Of a stretch of DNA of 14,753 nucleotides, positions 7,407-14,645 are shown piece by piece. Position 1 is the first letter of the stretch. Each line of letters starts with the position of its first letter. The notes beneath the pieces were generated by a model. The model made no database searches and was not told the DNA's origin. It was given only the letters and a program-made list of their open reading frames with translations. Where the stretch lies: NCBI GenBank assembly GCA_036554605.1, contig DATBMY010000258.1:1-14753 (forward strand), given 5' to 3'. The stretch is from DATBMY01 sp036554605 (GTDB lineage: Bacteria; Acidobacteriota; Blastocatellia; UBA7656). A program made the position numbers and the translations under genes.

Positions 7407-8575
7407 TCTATCGCGACCGCTCGTCTATTTTAAGTTTGAGGCTGACCGGGTTGCTCGTCTGTGCGCTCGCCGCTCTGGTAATAGGCGCGCGCGCCCAATC
7501 CAAGCCGAAAGATGAAGCGCCGATTCCGGTTGACCCGACCCCTATCGTCGAATTGCTGTCGGTCAAGGAAAAAGAATCGATCGGCAAGGAGCGCAACCCC
7601 AAGAAGCTGACGGAAATCTATCTCGAAATTGCGAAGGACCATCTTGAGCTTGCCGATGACGCGGCAGAGAAGGGGGACACTCAGACGGCGGAGCGCGAGC
7701 TGGATATATATAAGAAGGCCATCGCATATGCCTGCAATCTGGCGTTCTCGCAGCAACAAGAAAGGCGGAAGCTTTCCAAGAAGATCGAGCAGGCGCTTTA
7801 TAAGCATATAAAAGTGCTCGAAGATATAGAGCGAGACTTCCCCTTCGAGCGTCGCGAATTTGCCGAGTCCGCGCTCAAGCATGCGAAGCAACATCGCGTG
7901 GACGCGCTGAACCAGGCCTTCGCTGGCGGCGAGATATTGAAGGACCCTTCGGAAGCGGAAAAGCAGAGCGATGAAGATCCCCAGGATGAATCGAAGAACG
8001 ATGGGCCGGCCGGAGAGAAGAAACCGCTAGCCTCCAGCGCGCACTCAAGCGGCGCGCGTATCATCAGGGCGGGGTTTGCGGCAAGCGGCGCGCGACAAAT
8101 TCCCGGCGATTACCTCACCGAAGAGGAAGACGAGCAGGTGCGCCAGGCGCAGAGCCCGGACGAGCGGGCGAAGGTCTTTATGTTTATCGCGGATCGAAGG
8201 CTGCGCGCCTTGAAGGGCGAAAAGATCGCGCCGAGCGCCGATGACAAGAAGGCGCAGAAGAAGGCCGAAGAAGAGTTGCGCCGTTGGGGCGCGCTCCCGG
8301 AGGTCAGCCGGACGGAACTGCTGCGCCACTATGCCCGCGCCGTCGAAGAGCTGATGGTAAAACTCGAGGACGCCTTTGAAAGGAATCCGAAGAGCAGCGC
8401 CATACCGAAGGCCCTGACCATACTGCGCGATTCGACCGACCGGCATCTGCCGGCGCTGCGCGCGCTCGAGGCGGAGATGAAAGAGGAGAGCGAGCAGGTC
8501 GCCCTGCGTCGCGCAATAGACGAAGCCGAGACGGCTAATAAAGGCGCGCGCGACGCGCTCACCAAAAGCAGTTGA
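7403..8575 (+). CDS. Exported all-helical protein with two related domains, function unknown, 390 aa
   Basis: The start is the ATG at 7403, which overlaps the preceding stop as ATGA; AAGGA at 7389-7393 and GGGA at 7398-7401 lie upstream. An earlier in-frame ATG (7373) would place ten residues before the signal peptide and is less likely. The signal peptide covers residues 1-31 (cleavage after ARA). The mature protein is highly charged and helical. Residues about 52-175 and 238-385 look like two copies of one module: each begins with an acidic helix and a K/R-rich helix pair (KEKESIGKERNPKKLTEIYL against EEDEQVRQAQSPDERAKVFM) and ends with a helical hairpin of similar spacing. An acidic, low-complexity linker at about 180-235 joins them. 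I do not recognise a named family. The coupling to the TPR gene suggests that the products interact. Translation ends 96 bases before the convergent protease gene. Confidence 0.82.
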   Translation: MIYRDRSSILSLRLTGLLVCALAALVIGARAQSKPKDEAPIPVDPTPIVELLSVKEKESIGKERNPKKLTEIYLEIAKDHLELADDAAEKGDTQTAERELDIYKKAIAYACNLAFSQQQERRKLSKKIEQALYKHIKVLEDIERDFPFERREFAESALKHAKQHRVDALNQAFAGGEILKDPSEAEKQSDEDPQDESKNDGPAGEKKPLASSAHSSGARIIRAGFAASGARQIPGDYLTEEEDEQVRQAQSPDERAKVFMFIADRRLRALKGEKIAPSADDKKAQKKAEEELRRWGALPEVSRTELLRHYARAVEELMVKLEDAFERNPKSSAIPKALTILRDSTDRHLPALRALEAEMKEESEQVALRRAIDEAETANKGARDALTKSS

Positions 8576-8597
8576 CCGTCCAGGTACTACCCACCAT

Positions 8598-8658
8598 AAA
8601 GGCGGGAAGGGCACATTACAAAAAGAACGACTCTTTGTAATGTGCCCTTCCCGCCTTT
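8598..8658. terminator. Perfect 25-bp inverted repeat between convergent genes, probable bidirectional terminator
   Basis: The arms 8598-8622 and 8634-8658 are exact reverse complements (25 of 25) around an 11-base loop. The arms begin with AAAGGCGGG and end with CCCGCCTTT, so each strand shows a GC-rich stem base followed by a short T run. The repeat fills most of the 96-base gap between the stop codons at 8575 (plus) and 8672 (minus), where a shared terminator is expected. The stem is far longer than a typical intrinsic terminator and the T run is only three bases, so a palindromic mobile repeat is an alternative. Confidence 0.75.
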
Positions 8659-8671
8659 GCGGTGAATGGTG

Positions 8672-11600
8672 TTAATTCGTCCTGCGGCGTTTGAAGGAGA
8701 ATGGCGGCGACTCCTGCCCGGTCTCCTTCAGCTTCACTACGATGAGGACGTCCTTGTGCCACGGGACGCGCTTCTTGACCTTTTTGTCGAAGCTTGAAAC
8801 CTTGCGGAAGGTCCCGTTGCCGGTCGAGAACTTGTCCTCGAACTTGATCTTCTTGAGCTTCTTGCCGTCGACATATATTTCGGTCTGGTTATCGCGGAAG
8901 TTGCGTCCCGACAATTGAAGCTCGAGCTTGCCCGTGCTGTCATCCTCTTTGACCTCGACCTCGGTGATGATCGGCATGGGCCATATCACGAACTTGCCGC
9001 TCGACGTTACGGTCGCGGAGTTGCCCGCGCCGTCATATATCGTGATTCGCACCTTCGCCTTATCGCTGGCAAGGTCAATCGGTATCTGCCACGAGTACTT
9101 TTGCGCTTCACTGCTCGGCGGAGCGATCAGCGAGATTATCTGCTGGAACGTGTCGCCGTTGTCGGTTGATAGCTCGACGATGCGTTGAATCACGCCGACG
9201 TTGTCGCTTTCTCGCCACTCAATGCTCATCGTCATCCCGCCGCCCACTATGCTCTCCTTGTTCGGCGCATCGAGCAGGACCTGAGGCGGTGAATTGTCGG
9301 GCGGCCCGTTGACGATCTCGAACGGGCTGTTGTTTGACGAAGAGACCGGCAGATTCACCCCGTCAAAGACGGTCACCTTTATACGCGCAAACGGAGTCGG
9401 TATCGATGGTATTCGCCAGTCAAAGCTGCGGGCGTTGCCGTCGAGCAAGGCGATAGGGTTGTACTCTACGCCGTCGGCCGAGAACTCTACGCGCTGGCTT
9501 TCGATCTTCTTATCGTCGGAAGCGTCCCAGAGAATCCGTACCATGCTGCCGACGGTCATGCGCTCGCCGCCCAGCGGGCTCCTCAAACTGACCGAAGGCG
9601 GCGGGTCGACCGGTTCGTTTCCGCCGCCACCTCCGCCGCCATCCTCGACGGCGCGGGCGTTATAGACGACCAGCGCGAAGTCCTGATCGCTCACGTCTGT
9701 GTTTCCCGGAACGCCGTCGCCGGAAATGTTCGCGGCGGTCACTGTCACGGTAAACTCGCCAGTTGTGGCCACCGGCGCCCAGACCGACTCTACGTTATTT
9801 AGATTATCGAGCGGGCCGCCTTCTACCGAAACCTGGCCGGCAAAATTATTCCCGAAATATGTCTTGCCTCCGACCTCGACCTTCAGATCGAGATCGTTGA
9901 CGACCGGGTTGCCGACCGGAGAGCCGGGCGCATCGGTCCAGGCAAGCGTCACGCGGAAAGGCTTTGTCGCGTCGGCCACGCGGCCGTGAAGGGTGACGGT
10001 CCTGCCGCTCTCGGTGAGCACCTGGGTCTGGTCTATGAGCATTCTCGGGACGTTGTCGAGCGCGCGCCCGAGATTGACCAGCCCCCAGCCCTGGCTGTCG
10101 CCGGGAAGGTTGTCGTTGGCCCTGTGCCCCGTCATGTAGTTTGTCGAGTTGGTCAGATACGCCTTGATCATAGCCGGGCTCGCGGGGTTGCCCGTCGATT
10201 GCTGGAAGAACTGGCGAACGAGTGCGGCGGCGCCGGCCACCGCGGGCGCTGAATGGCTCGTGCCCGATGACCACGTATAAAGCGTCTGCCCGGTGGGATG
10301 ATGAGGCGGGCCGCACACGCCCGAGCCGGTGTAGTTGATATCTTGTGAGCTGGCGCCCTGTATGTGCGTGCCGGGCGCGATTATTTCGGGCTTTTTGCGC
10401 CCGTCGAGCGTCCTGCCGCCCGATGAGAAATCTATGATTGATTGAATGTCGTCGCCGCCGGTCGAATCGATGCGGCACCCGTCAAGCCCCGTCCTCAGGT
10501 TCTCGCTCGCGCCAACCGCGATTACGTTCTTGGCGTTGCTCGGAATCGACAGCCTGCCCGCGCCGCTGTTGCCGGATGAAAATACTACCGTGATCTCCTG
10601 ATTGCCCGGCTCGGTGCGTCGCGCGTCCCTTACCAGAGAATCGTATAACTGGCTGTCGGTCGTATAGGCGTTGGTGACCGCGCCCCAGCTGTTGTTCGAG
10701 ACGCGCGTCCCGTCCCGGTACATCGCATCGAGCATGTCGACGTAGGAGGGGTTCGTAAAATCGGGCGCGAATATCTTCGTTACGCCGAGCTTGATGAAAG
10801 GATGTATGCCGAGGCCGTAGCTGTAGCTTTCCGGGTCGGTGTATGGGAAACCCTGGTTGAGGTTGTACCCGCCGACTATCGAAGCGTTAATCGTTCCATG
10901 CCCTATTGTGTCGTTCGAAGGGGTAGGGTTATCGACCGCGCCCTGAAAACGCGCATAAACGACCCGCGAAGAGCCGGAGATTCCGAGAAAGTCTCTGTGG
11001 ATTACCTGCGGGTCAAGCACGCCGCGGTCTATGCCGCTGTCGGCGATGTCGACGAGGAAATCGGGCGTTCTATCGAGCCCGCGCGCCCGCAGCCATCCGA
11101 TATAGCCCGGAATTGAGAGCTGGTTGTTCGTGTAGTTGCCCGAGACTATCAGCCCCTGCTTTTCGTCTTGCAACCGGAACTCGTAGCGCGGCTCTATCCA
11201 GACGACATTGCTCAAACGAGCGAGATCGGCGACCTTGCTTGCGGGTATGCGCACGCGCACATTCGTATAGTTGAGTACCGTTTCGGGGTCGCTAAGCAGA
11301 ACGGCCGAAGCGCCGATCTCTTGAAGCTCACTTTGAGTCTGATCGCCCGTCACGAGCTGTACGGTCACGGTTATCTCGTCGACGGACGCAAGCGAGATTT
11401 CGGGCGCGATCTTGTAAGCAGGCTTGTAATCGCCCGACCATTGTATAAAGCTCTGCTCGGCTGCCTTCAGTGAATTGAACTCGGCAAGCGATTCTCTTTT
11501 CACGCGCACGAGGTAAGCATTGTTCGGTATGTAAGAGACGATCTCCGCCGCCGAGCCAAGCTCGTCGAGCCATCGCTGTTTGATCGGGCCTACCATCTGA

Positions 11601-12055
11601 ACAAGCATCAACCGCTCGTCGGAATCCCGGGCTTCGCCTAGCGAGTTCGCCTCGAACCTCTCGCCCGAGGTCGTATCGAAGGCGCCCGCGCGAAGCAGTA
11701 TCATATTCATATCGTCGCGTATCTGAGCGCCGGCGGGGAATGTCGCGCTCATGATACCCATTGACGTGTCGGGAAGGTTGAATAGCGCGAACGAGCCATA
11801 ATCTTCAACTAGCGAGCCCCCGGCGGCAAGTAGCGCTTCTCGCATCTGGTCCTGGCCGGCTTGAACTATGATCTTATGCTTTGGCGAAACGCTGCGATAA
11901 GTGGCGTCATAATAGAGCGGGCCACGCTCGGCCGCGCCATCCGAACCGTTTTTCGAGCCGGGCCTTGAGTCAGTTCGAGCCGGCTGCTGCCCGGCCACCG
12001 CAAAAGCAAAAACCGATAGAATCAAAGATGAAAGCAGAAGTCTGTATCGAGCCAT
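8672..12055 (-). CDS. Exported multidomain S8 (subtilisin-family) serine protease, 1127 aa
   Basis: The ATG at 12055 is chosen because it opens a signal peptide (MARYRLLLSSLILSVFAFAV) and has GGAG 10 bases upstream. The frame stays open to 12238, but that extension runs through the promoter. Before the catalytic domain lie about 300 residues with up to three propeptide-like modules (about 58-100, 146-215, 228-297; the last ends ARLSNVVWIEP just before the catalytic domain). The catalytic residues are all present: Asp339 (DIADSGID), His386 (GHGTINAS), oxyanion Asn496 (SSGNSGAG) and Ser600 (SSGTSHSAPAVAG). A C-terminal beta-barrel follows at about 665-800, as in KP-43-like subtilases, then a seven-glycine linker (806-812), two related Ig-like domains (about 820-900 and 923-1011), a TIG/IPT-like segment and a basic tail. 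It should be secreted and act on protein substrates; the tail domains probably bind a surface or polymer. It stands alone in its transcript. Confidence 0.95.
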   Translation of the reverse strand: MARYRLLLSSLILSVFAFAVAGQQPARTDSRPGSKNGSDGAAERGPLYYDATYRSVSPKHKIIVQAGQDQMREALLAAGGSLVEDYGSFALFNLPDTSMGIMSATFPAGAQIRDDMNMILLRAGAFDTTSGERFEANSLGEARDSDERLMLVQMVGPIKQRWLDELGSAAEIVSYIPNNAYLVRVKRESLAEFNSLKAAEQSFIQWSGDYKPAYKIAPEISLASVDEITVTVQLVTGDQTQSELQEIGASAVLLSDPETVLNYTNVRVRIPASKVADLARLSNVVWIEPRYEFRLQDEKQGLIVSGNYTNNQLSIPGYIGWLRARGLDRTPDFLVDIADSGIDRGVLDPQVIHRDFLGISGSSRVVYARFQGAVDNPTPSNDTIGHGTINASIVGGYNLNQGFPYTDPESYSYGLGIHPFIKLGVTKIFAPDFTNPSYVDMLDAMYRDGTRVSNNSWGAVTNAYTTDSQLYDSLVRDARRTEPGNQEITVVFSSGNSGAGRLSIPSNAKNVIAVGASENLRTGLDGCRIDSTGGDDIQSIIDFSSGGRTLDGRKKPEIIAPGTHIQGASSQDINYTGSGVCGPPHHPTGQTLYTWSSGTSHSAPAVAGAAALVRQFFQQSTGNPASPAMIKAYLTNSTNYMTGHRANDNLPGDSQGWGLVNLGRALDNVPRMLIDQTQVLTESGRTVTLHGRVADATKPFRVTLAWTDAPGSPVGNPVVNDLDLKVEVGGKTYFGNNFAGQVSVEGGPLDNLNNVESVWAPVATTGEFTVTVTAANISGDGVPGNTDVSDQDFALVVYNARAVEDGGGGGGGNEPVDPPPSVSLRSPLGGERMTVGSMVRILWDASDDKKIESQRVEFSADGVEYNPIALLDGNARSFDWRIPSIPTPFARIKVTVFDGVNLPVSSSNNSPFEIVNGPPDNSPPQVLLDAPNKESIVGGGMTMSIEWRESDNVGVIQRIVELSTDNGDTFQQIISLIAPPSSEAQKYSWQIPIDLASDKAKVRITIYDGAGNSATVTSSGKFVIWPMPIITEVEVKEDDSTGKLELQLSGRNFRDNQTEIYVDGKKLKKIKFEDKFSTGNGTFRKVSSFDKKVKKRVPWHKDVLIVVKLKETGQESPPFSFKRRRTN
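9620..9640 (-). repeat. Seven consecutive glycine codons (interdomain linker)
   Basis: Seven GGN codons in a row encode the Gly7 linker between the protease C-terminal beta-barrel and the Ig-like tail. It is a typical flexible hinge and a possible slippage site. Confidence 0.9.
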
Positions 12056-12335
12056 GGATCGCCTGCTCCGTATCAGAAGGCCCCGCGCCGCTGGTGGGCA
12101 TAAGTGTGGCCGGGCCGCTGAGCTGATGGGAAGAGTCTCGGCCGAAGGGGCAGATCGGGACACCTTTGAAGGGGCAATACGAAAGAGGCAATTTTGCTGA
12201 CGTGGGTCGATGGTAAGGGAAGCCCCGAGAGGTGTCAACAGTTTTCACTATCGCGCTTGATGAGAAGAGTTACGGCCTTATTGATAAGTAACCGCGCCGG
12301 GTGATAGGCTGGTCATAATTTAACGCGGGCTATAT
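12056..12335. other. Divergent intergenic region
   Basis: It separates the S8 protease gene (minus) from the M15-like gene (plus). It contains the minus-strand promoter and long leader described above. On the plus side, TTGATA at 12281-12286 and CATAAT at 12314-12319 are promoter-like, but their spacing to one another is wrong; GATAGG at 12303 is a weak alternative -10. No gene is seen. Confidence 0.6.
12210..12238 (-). promoter_or_regulatory. Consensus-like sigma-70 promoter of the S8 protease gene
   Basis: On the minus strand TTGACA (12238-12233) is followed by a 17-base spacer and TACCAT (12215-12210). Transcription would start near 12203, leaving a leader of almost 150 bases before the ATG at 12055. 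The site supports the short start, because the longer open frame would begin inside the -35 box. Confidence 0.65.
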
Positions 12336-13073
12336 ATGACGGCGCTCTTAAAATCGGTTCTTTCGCGCGTTGGCTCGGCGGTCGAGCTGCGCCTGTTTTC
12401 CGAGTACGGCGCGGTCTTCGCCACGACGGCGACCCCTCCGCCGCGGCTCGTCTTTTCCGATGCGGTCGAAGTAGAGGCGTTTCAATCGGGCCTCGTAAAA
12501 AAGCGGGCGCGGGTTGGCGATTACAGCGTTGAATTGCAGGCCGAGGCCATGGAGAGCCTTCTTGCCGCCGAAGCCGAAACCGGCTTCGGCGCCCGCGCGG
12601 ATGATTCGGGAGGGCGATCTTATGATGACACGGTGAGGCTCTGGACGCGCAACGTGACGCGAGGGCTCGAGCACTGGCTCTCGGCCGGGCGCATCAGCCC
12701 CGAGCGCGCCGAACAGGTGTTGAAACTTTCGGCGGTCAAGCAGATCGAGATTATCCTCAAGCTGGAAGACGAAGAGCAGTTATGGTTCGGGACCTTTTTT
12801 GACCGGTCAATTCTATATTCGGTCGCGGCGCCGGGCGCGTCCCAGCATCTTTCGCTGCTCGCCTTTGATGTAGCGCCTTACGATGATGAGCTTGTCGAGC
12901 AGACGCTCAACCGTCACGGCTGGTTTCGTACCGTGCCAAACGACCTGCCCCATTTCACCTACATCGGATACAACCGCGACCGGCTACCCGATCTAGGCTT
13001 AAAGCTGACCGAGCGCGTTTACGGCGAAAGGCAATACGGCTTCTGGGTGCCCGACATCGACACGCTCTCCTGA
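12336..13073 (+). CDS. M15/VanY-like metallopeptidase-fold protein with altered catalytic position, 245 aa
   Basis: No signal peptide is obvious. The C-terminal part matches the core signature of VanY-type D,D-carboxypeptidases: PGASQHLSLLAFDV aligns with the family's SEHQTGLAFD pattern (His171 and Asp178 as zinc ligands), and NDLPHFTYIG aligns with EPWHFRY (third zinc ligand His206). The catalytic Glu three residues before that His is Asp203 here, and the Trp is Pro. The first half (SYDDTVRLWTRNVTRGLEHW, then GRISPERAEQVLKL) is helical and unlike standard VanY proteins. If active, it would cut short peptides or the D-Ala end of peptidoglycan stems; without a signal peptide, export would need an unusual route. 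The ATG at 12336 has no strong Shine-Dalgarno. The fold assignment rests on these motifs alone; the protein could be a non-catalytic homologue. Confidence 0.75.
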   Translation: MTALLKSVLSRVGSAVELRLFSEYGAVFATTATPPPRLVFSDAVEVEAFQSGLVKKRARVGDYSVELQAEAMESLLAAEAETGFGARADDSGGRSYDDTVRLWTRNVTRGLEHWLSAGRISPERAEQVLKLSAVKQIEIILKLEDEEQLWFGTFFDRSILYSVAAPGASQHLSLLAFDVAPYDDELVEQTLNRHGWFRTVPNDLPHFTYIGYNRDRLPDLGLKLTERVYGERQYGFWVPDIDTLS

Positions 13074-13413
13074 TTCAAGCAAATGCTCCGGCTATAAAGC
13101 CAGGTTTGTTAAAAGCACAATCTTGTCTCACTATTGAGAGACTAATGTGGCTCTAACGCGCGAGGAAAAAGCAAAAGCGATCTGGGGGCGGGCGCGAAAA
13201 AGAGTATGGAGGAAATGTTTCCTTATTGGTTCCGCAAATTAGCGTCAATTATGAAGAAAAATCATGGGTCCCGGCTGGTCTGGCACGCATATTGTTACCT
13301 CTATAGACGAGTTCGGATATTAATCTCGAACACTCACAAGCGTCCACAGCTCGCACGCTCGATTATTGAAAAATATTATTTCACACAGACGTGGCGGAGC
13401 TAGACAATTGTGA

Positions 13414-13439
13414 AAGGGGGAGCCGAGAGGCTCCCCCTT
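13414..13439. terminator. Perfect 11-bp hairpin, terminator-like
   Basis: AAGGGGGAGCC, loop GAGA, GGCTCCCCCTT. The stem is very stable and starts with A and ends with T on either strand, but no long U tract follows. It lies about 340 bases after the M15-like gene and about 130 before the response regulator, so it probably insulates the latter or ends an unseen small transcript. Confidence 0.55.
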
Positions 13440-13532
13440 GACGTTTCCGCATATCCTTGAGGGTGGCCCGGCATCAACAATTCTTATATCTTCGTTATAT
13501 GGCTGAATCTCTGTTTCGATTTCGTATGAAAC

Positions 13533-13571
13533 GGAGGTAAAATCTTCACCAGTGGAGAAGGTGAAGAGCGT
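13533..13571 (+). promoter_or_regulatory. Hairpin-bridged ribosome binding site of the response regulator
   Basis: GGAGG at 13533-13537 is the best Shine-Dalgarno nearby but lies 34 bases before the ATG at 13572. Between them TCTTCACC (13543-13550) and GGTGAAGA (13560-13567) form an 8-bp stem with a 9-base loop. When folded, the hairpin removes 25 bases and leaves 5 plus 4 bases between GGAGG and the ATG, a near-ideal spacing. Weaker sites (GAAGAG, AAGG) sit inside or next to the 3' arm and would be hidden by the same fold. Confidence 0.55.
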
Positions 13572-13985
13572 ATGAGCGATCTGGGTTTAGCTGACACCGT
13601 GGAACTGGGGAAGATTCTGGTCATCGAAGACAATCGCGATTCACGCGATATACTCTCAAAGCTGCTTCGCATGAGCGGATATCACGTCGTGTCGGCAACC
13701 GATGGCGAGATCGGGCTCTCGACCGCAATGACCTACCGGCCCGATCTGATCATCACCGACATACACATGCCGAAAATGGACGGCATAGAGTTCATCAAGC
13801 GCGTGCGCGAGATGAATTCGCTCGTAAACACCCCGGTCCTCGTAGTCACCGCCTTTGGCTCGAACGTGGCGCGCGAAGCCCTTGATGCCGGCGCCGACGC
13901 CTCGGCGGAAAAGCCGTTCGATTTCGATAGATTTCTCGATACCGTTCAGCTCTTGATAAAGCAGGGGCGTACGCCCGCCGCCTGA
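13572..13985 (+). CDS. Single-domain CheY-like response regulator, 137 aa
   Basis: The protein is one receiver domain with no output domain. All key residues are present: acidic pair Glu19-Asp20 (LVIEDNRDSR), phospho-acceptor Asp63 (LIITDIHMPKMDG), Thr93 (VLVVTAFG) and Lys114 (AEKPF). A histidine kinase should phosphorylate Asp63, and the protein would then act through protein contacts, for example on a motor, kinase or phosphorelay. No kinase gene lies in the window, so it is an orphan. The first 12 residues form a short extension before the first strand. The ATG at 13572 is the first in frame; its leader contains a hairpin-bridged Shine-Dalgarno. The gene converges with the next one, with only 14 bases between the stop codons. 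Confidence 0.95.
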   Translation: MSDLGLADTVELGKILVIEDNRDSRDILSKLLRMSGYHVVSATDGEIGLSTAMTYRPDLIITDIHMPKMDGIEFIKRVREMNSLVNTPVLVVTAFGSNVAREALDAGADASAEKPFDFDRFLDTVQLLIKQGRTPAA

Positions 13986-13999
13986 GCCGGCGTTTGCTG

Positions 14000-14575
14000 C
14001 TATTGCTGCCCGGCTTTCGCTTTCTGAACGCGCGATACTATTTCGAAGAAGAGCGGCTCGGGTTGCTTCTCTTCGTTCGGCTTAGTTTTTGGGCCGCGTT
14101 TAATTGCCCCCGCGTCTATAGTGAGTCTCTGCGTGCCGTAAATACTGACGGTGACGTAAAACCTGCTTTCAAGACCTCTCTTGGCTACGTCAACAATAAA
14201 GGCCGAATCGTTCCTGTCCTGAAAGCGCGTGATGAGGGCTTTAGCGCCGCCTACGGATTCATCCGTTTCAGCAAATTTTCCGGCCTCGATCAACAAGGCT
14301 TCAAAAAGGCTGACCTGATTTATGTTGAAGGTCCCCGATATGGTGCGCCCCTCGTTATCGGCAAGCAAGAGGGAGAATTGCGAAGGGATCTCGGTGATCG
14401 GCGCTATGTAAAACGACGCCCCGGAAGGCGGTATCAGGGTGGCCTTCCTGTGCATCTTCATCAATTCCTCTTCCGATGGAGGCTTGACCGACCCCTTTGA
14501 TTTCTGGCCATAGGAATTGACGGGAATGAGCAAGCTCAAAAGTATTATAGTTGCGAACTTCATCAATGACTGCAT
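14000..14575 (-). CDS. Exported hypothetical protein, 191 aa
   Basis: A signal peptide is clear (MKFATIILLSLLIPVNSYGQ). Two starts are possible: the ATG at 14575 has GAGG (14586-14583) at 7-base spacing, and the ATG at 14563, four codons later, gives the more usual signal-peptide head. I chose the first for its ribosome site. The mature part is a mixed alpha/beta protein with no motif I recognise: a Pro/Lys-rich start, SGASFYIAPITEIPSQFSLL, a central SGTFNINQVSLFEALLIEAG, a strand-rich SRFYVTVSIYGTQRLTIDAG, and a charged, Pro/Lys/Glu-rich C-terminal region. There are no cysteines in the mature chain. Its 3' end converges on the response regulator with a 14-base gap and no terminator hairpin. 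The function is unknown. Confidence 0.8.
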   Translation of the reverse strand: MQSLMKFATIILLSLLIPVNSYGQKSKGSVKPPSEEELMKMHRKATLIPPSGASFYIAPITEIPSQFSLLLADNEGRTISGTFNINQVSLFEALLIEAGKFAETDESVGGAKALITRFQDRNDSAFIVDVAKRGLESRFYVTVSIYGTQRLTIDAGAIKRGPKTKPNEEKQPEPLFFEIVSRVQKAKAGQQ

Positions 14576-14645
14576 CCTTAAACCTCAAGATCGACTGTAA
14601 ATTCAAACGCCGCCGCGCACTTGAAGTTGCACTATATAACGGCTG

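Larger units (their letters stand above)
13074..13571. other. AT-richer 498-base intergenic region
   Basis: The base composition is clearly more AT-rich than the flanking genes. A 65-codon frame at 13206-13403 has no good ribosome site and unconvincing composition. A shorter GTG frame at 13147-13242 begins ALTREEKAKAIWGRARKRVW and has a more protein-like start, but only a weak GAG-type ribosome site; it may be the remnant of a decayed gene. A small hairpin (TCTCA/TGAGA) lies at 13126-13139 and a strong one at 13414-13439. The last 130 bases must hold the promoter of the response-regulator gene; AT-rich -10-like stretches occur at 13484-13500 but no matching -35 is evident. No tRNA is seen. 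Confidence 0.6.

Noticed and set aside
9846..10478. 210-codon minus-strand frame inside the protease gene
   Set aside because: It is an out-of-frame, Arg-rich shadow of the catalytic domain.
12056..12238. 61-codon N-terminal extension of the S8 protease
   Set aside because: It would bury the signal peptide and start inside the -35 box of a good promoter; the ATG at 12055 has its own ribosome site.
13290..13350. GTTCG/CGAAC pairing considered as a tRNA T-arm
   Set aside because: The loop is too long and no acceptor or anticodon stems can be drawn around it.
13206..13403. 65-codon plus-strand frame in the AT-rich gap
   Set aside because: Weak ribosome site and no resemblance to a protein; likely chance in AT-richer DNA.
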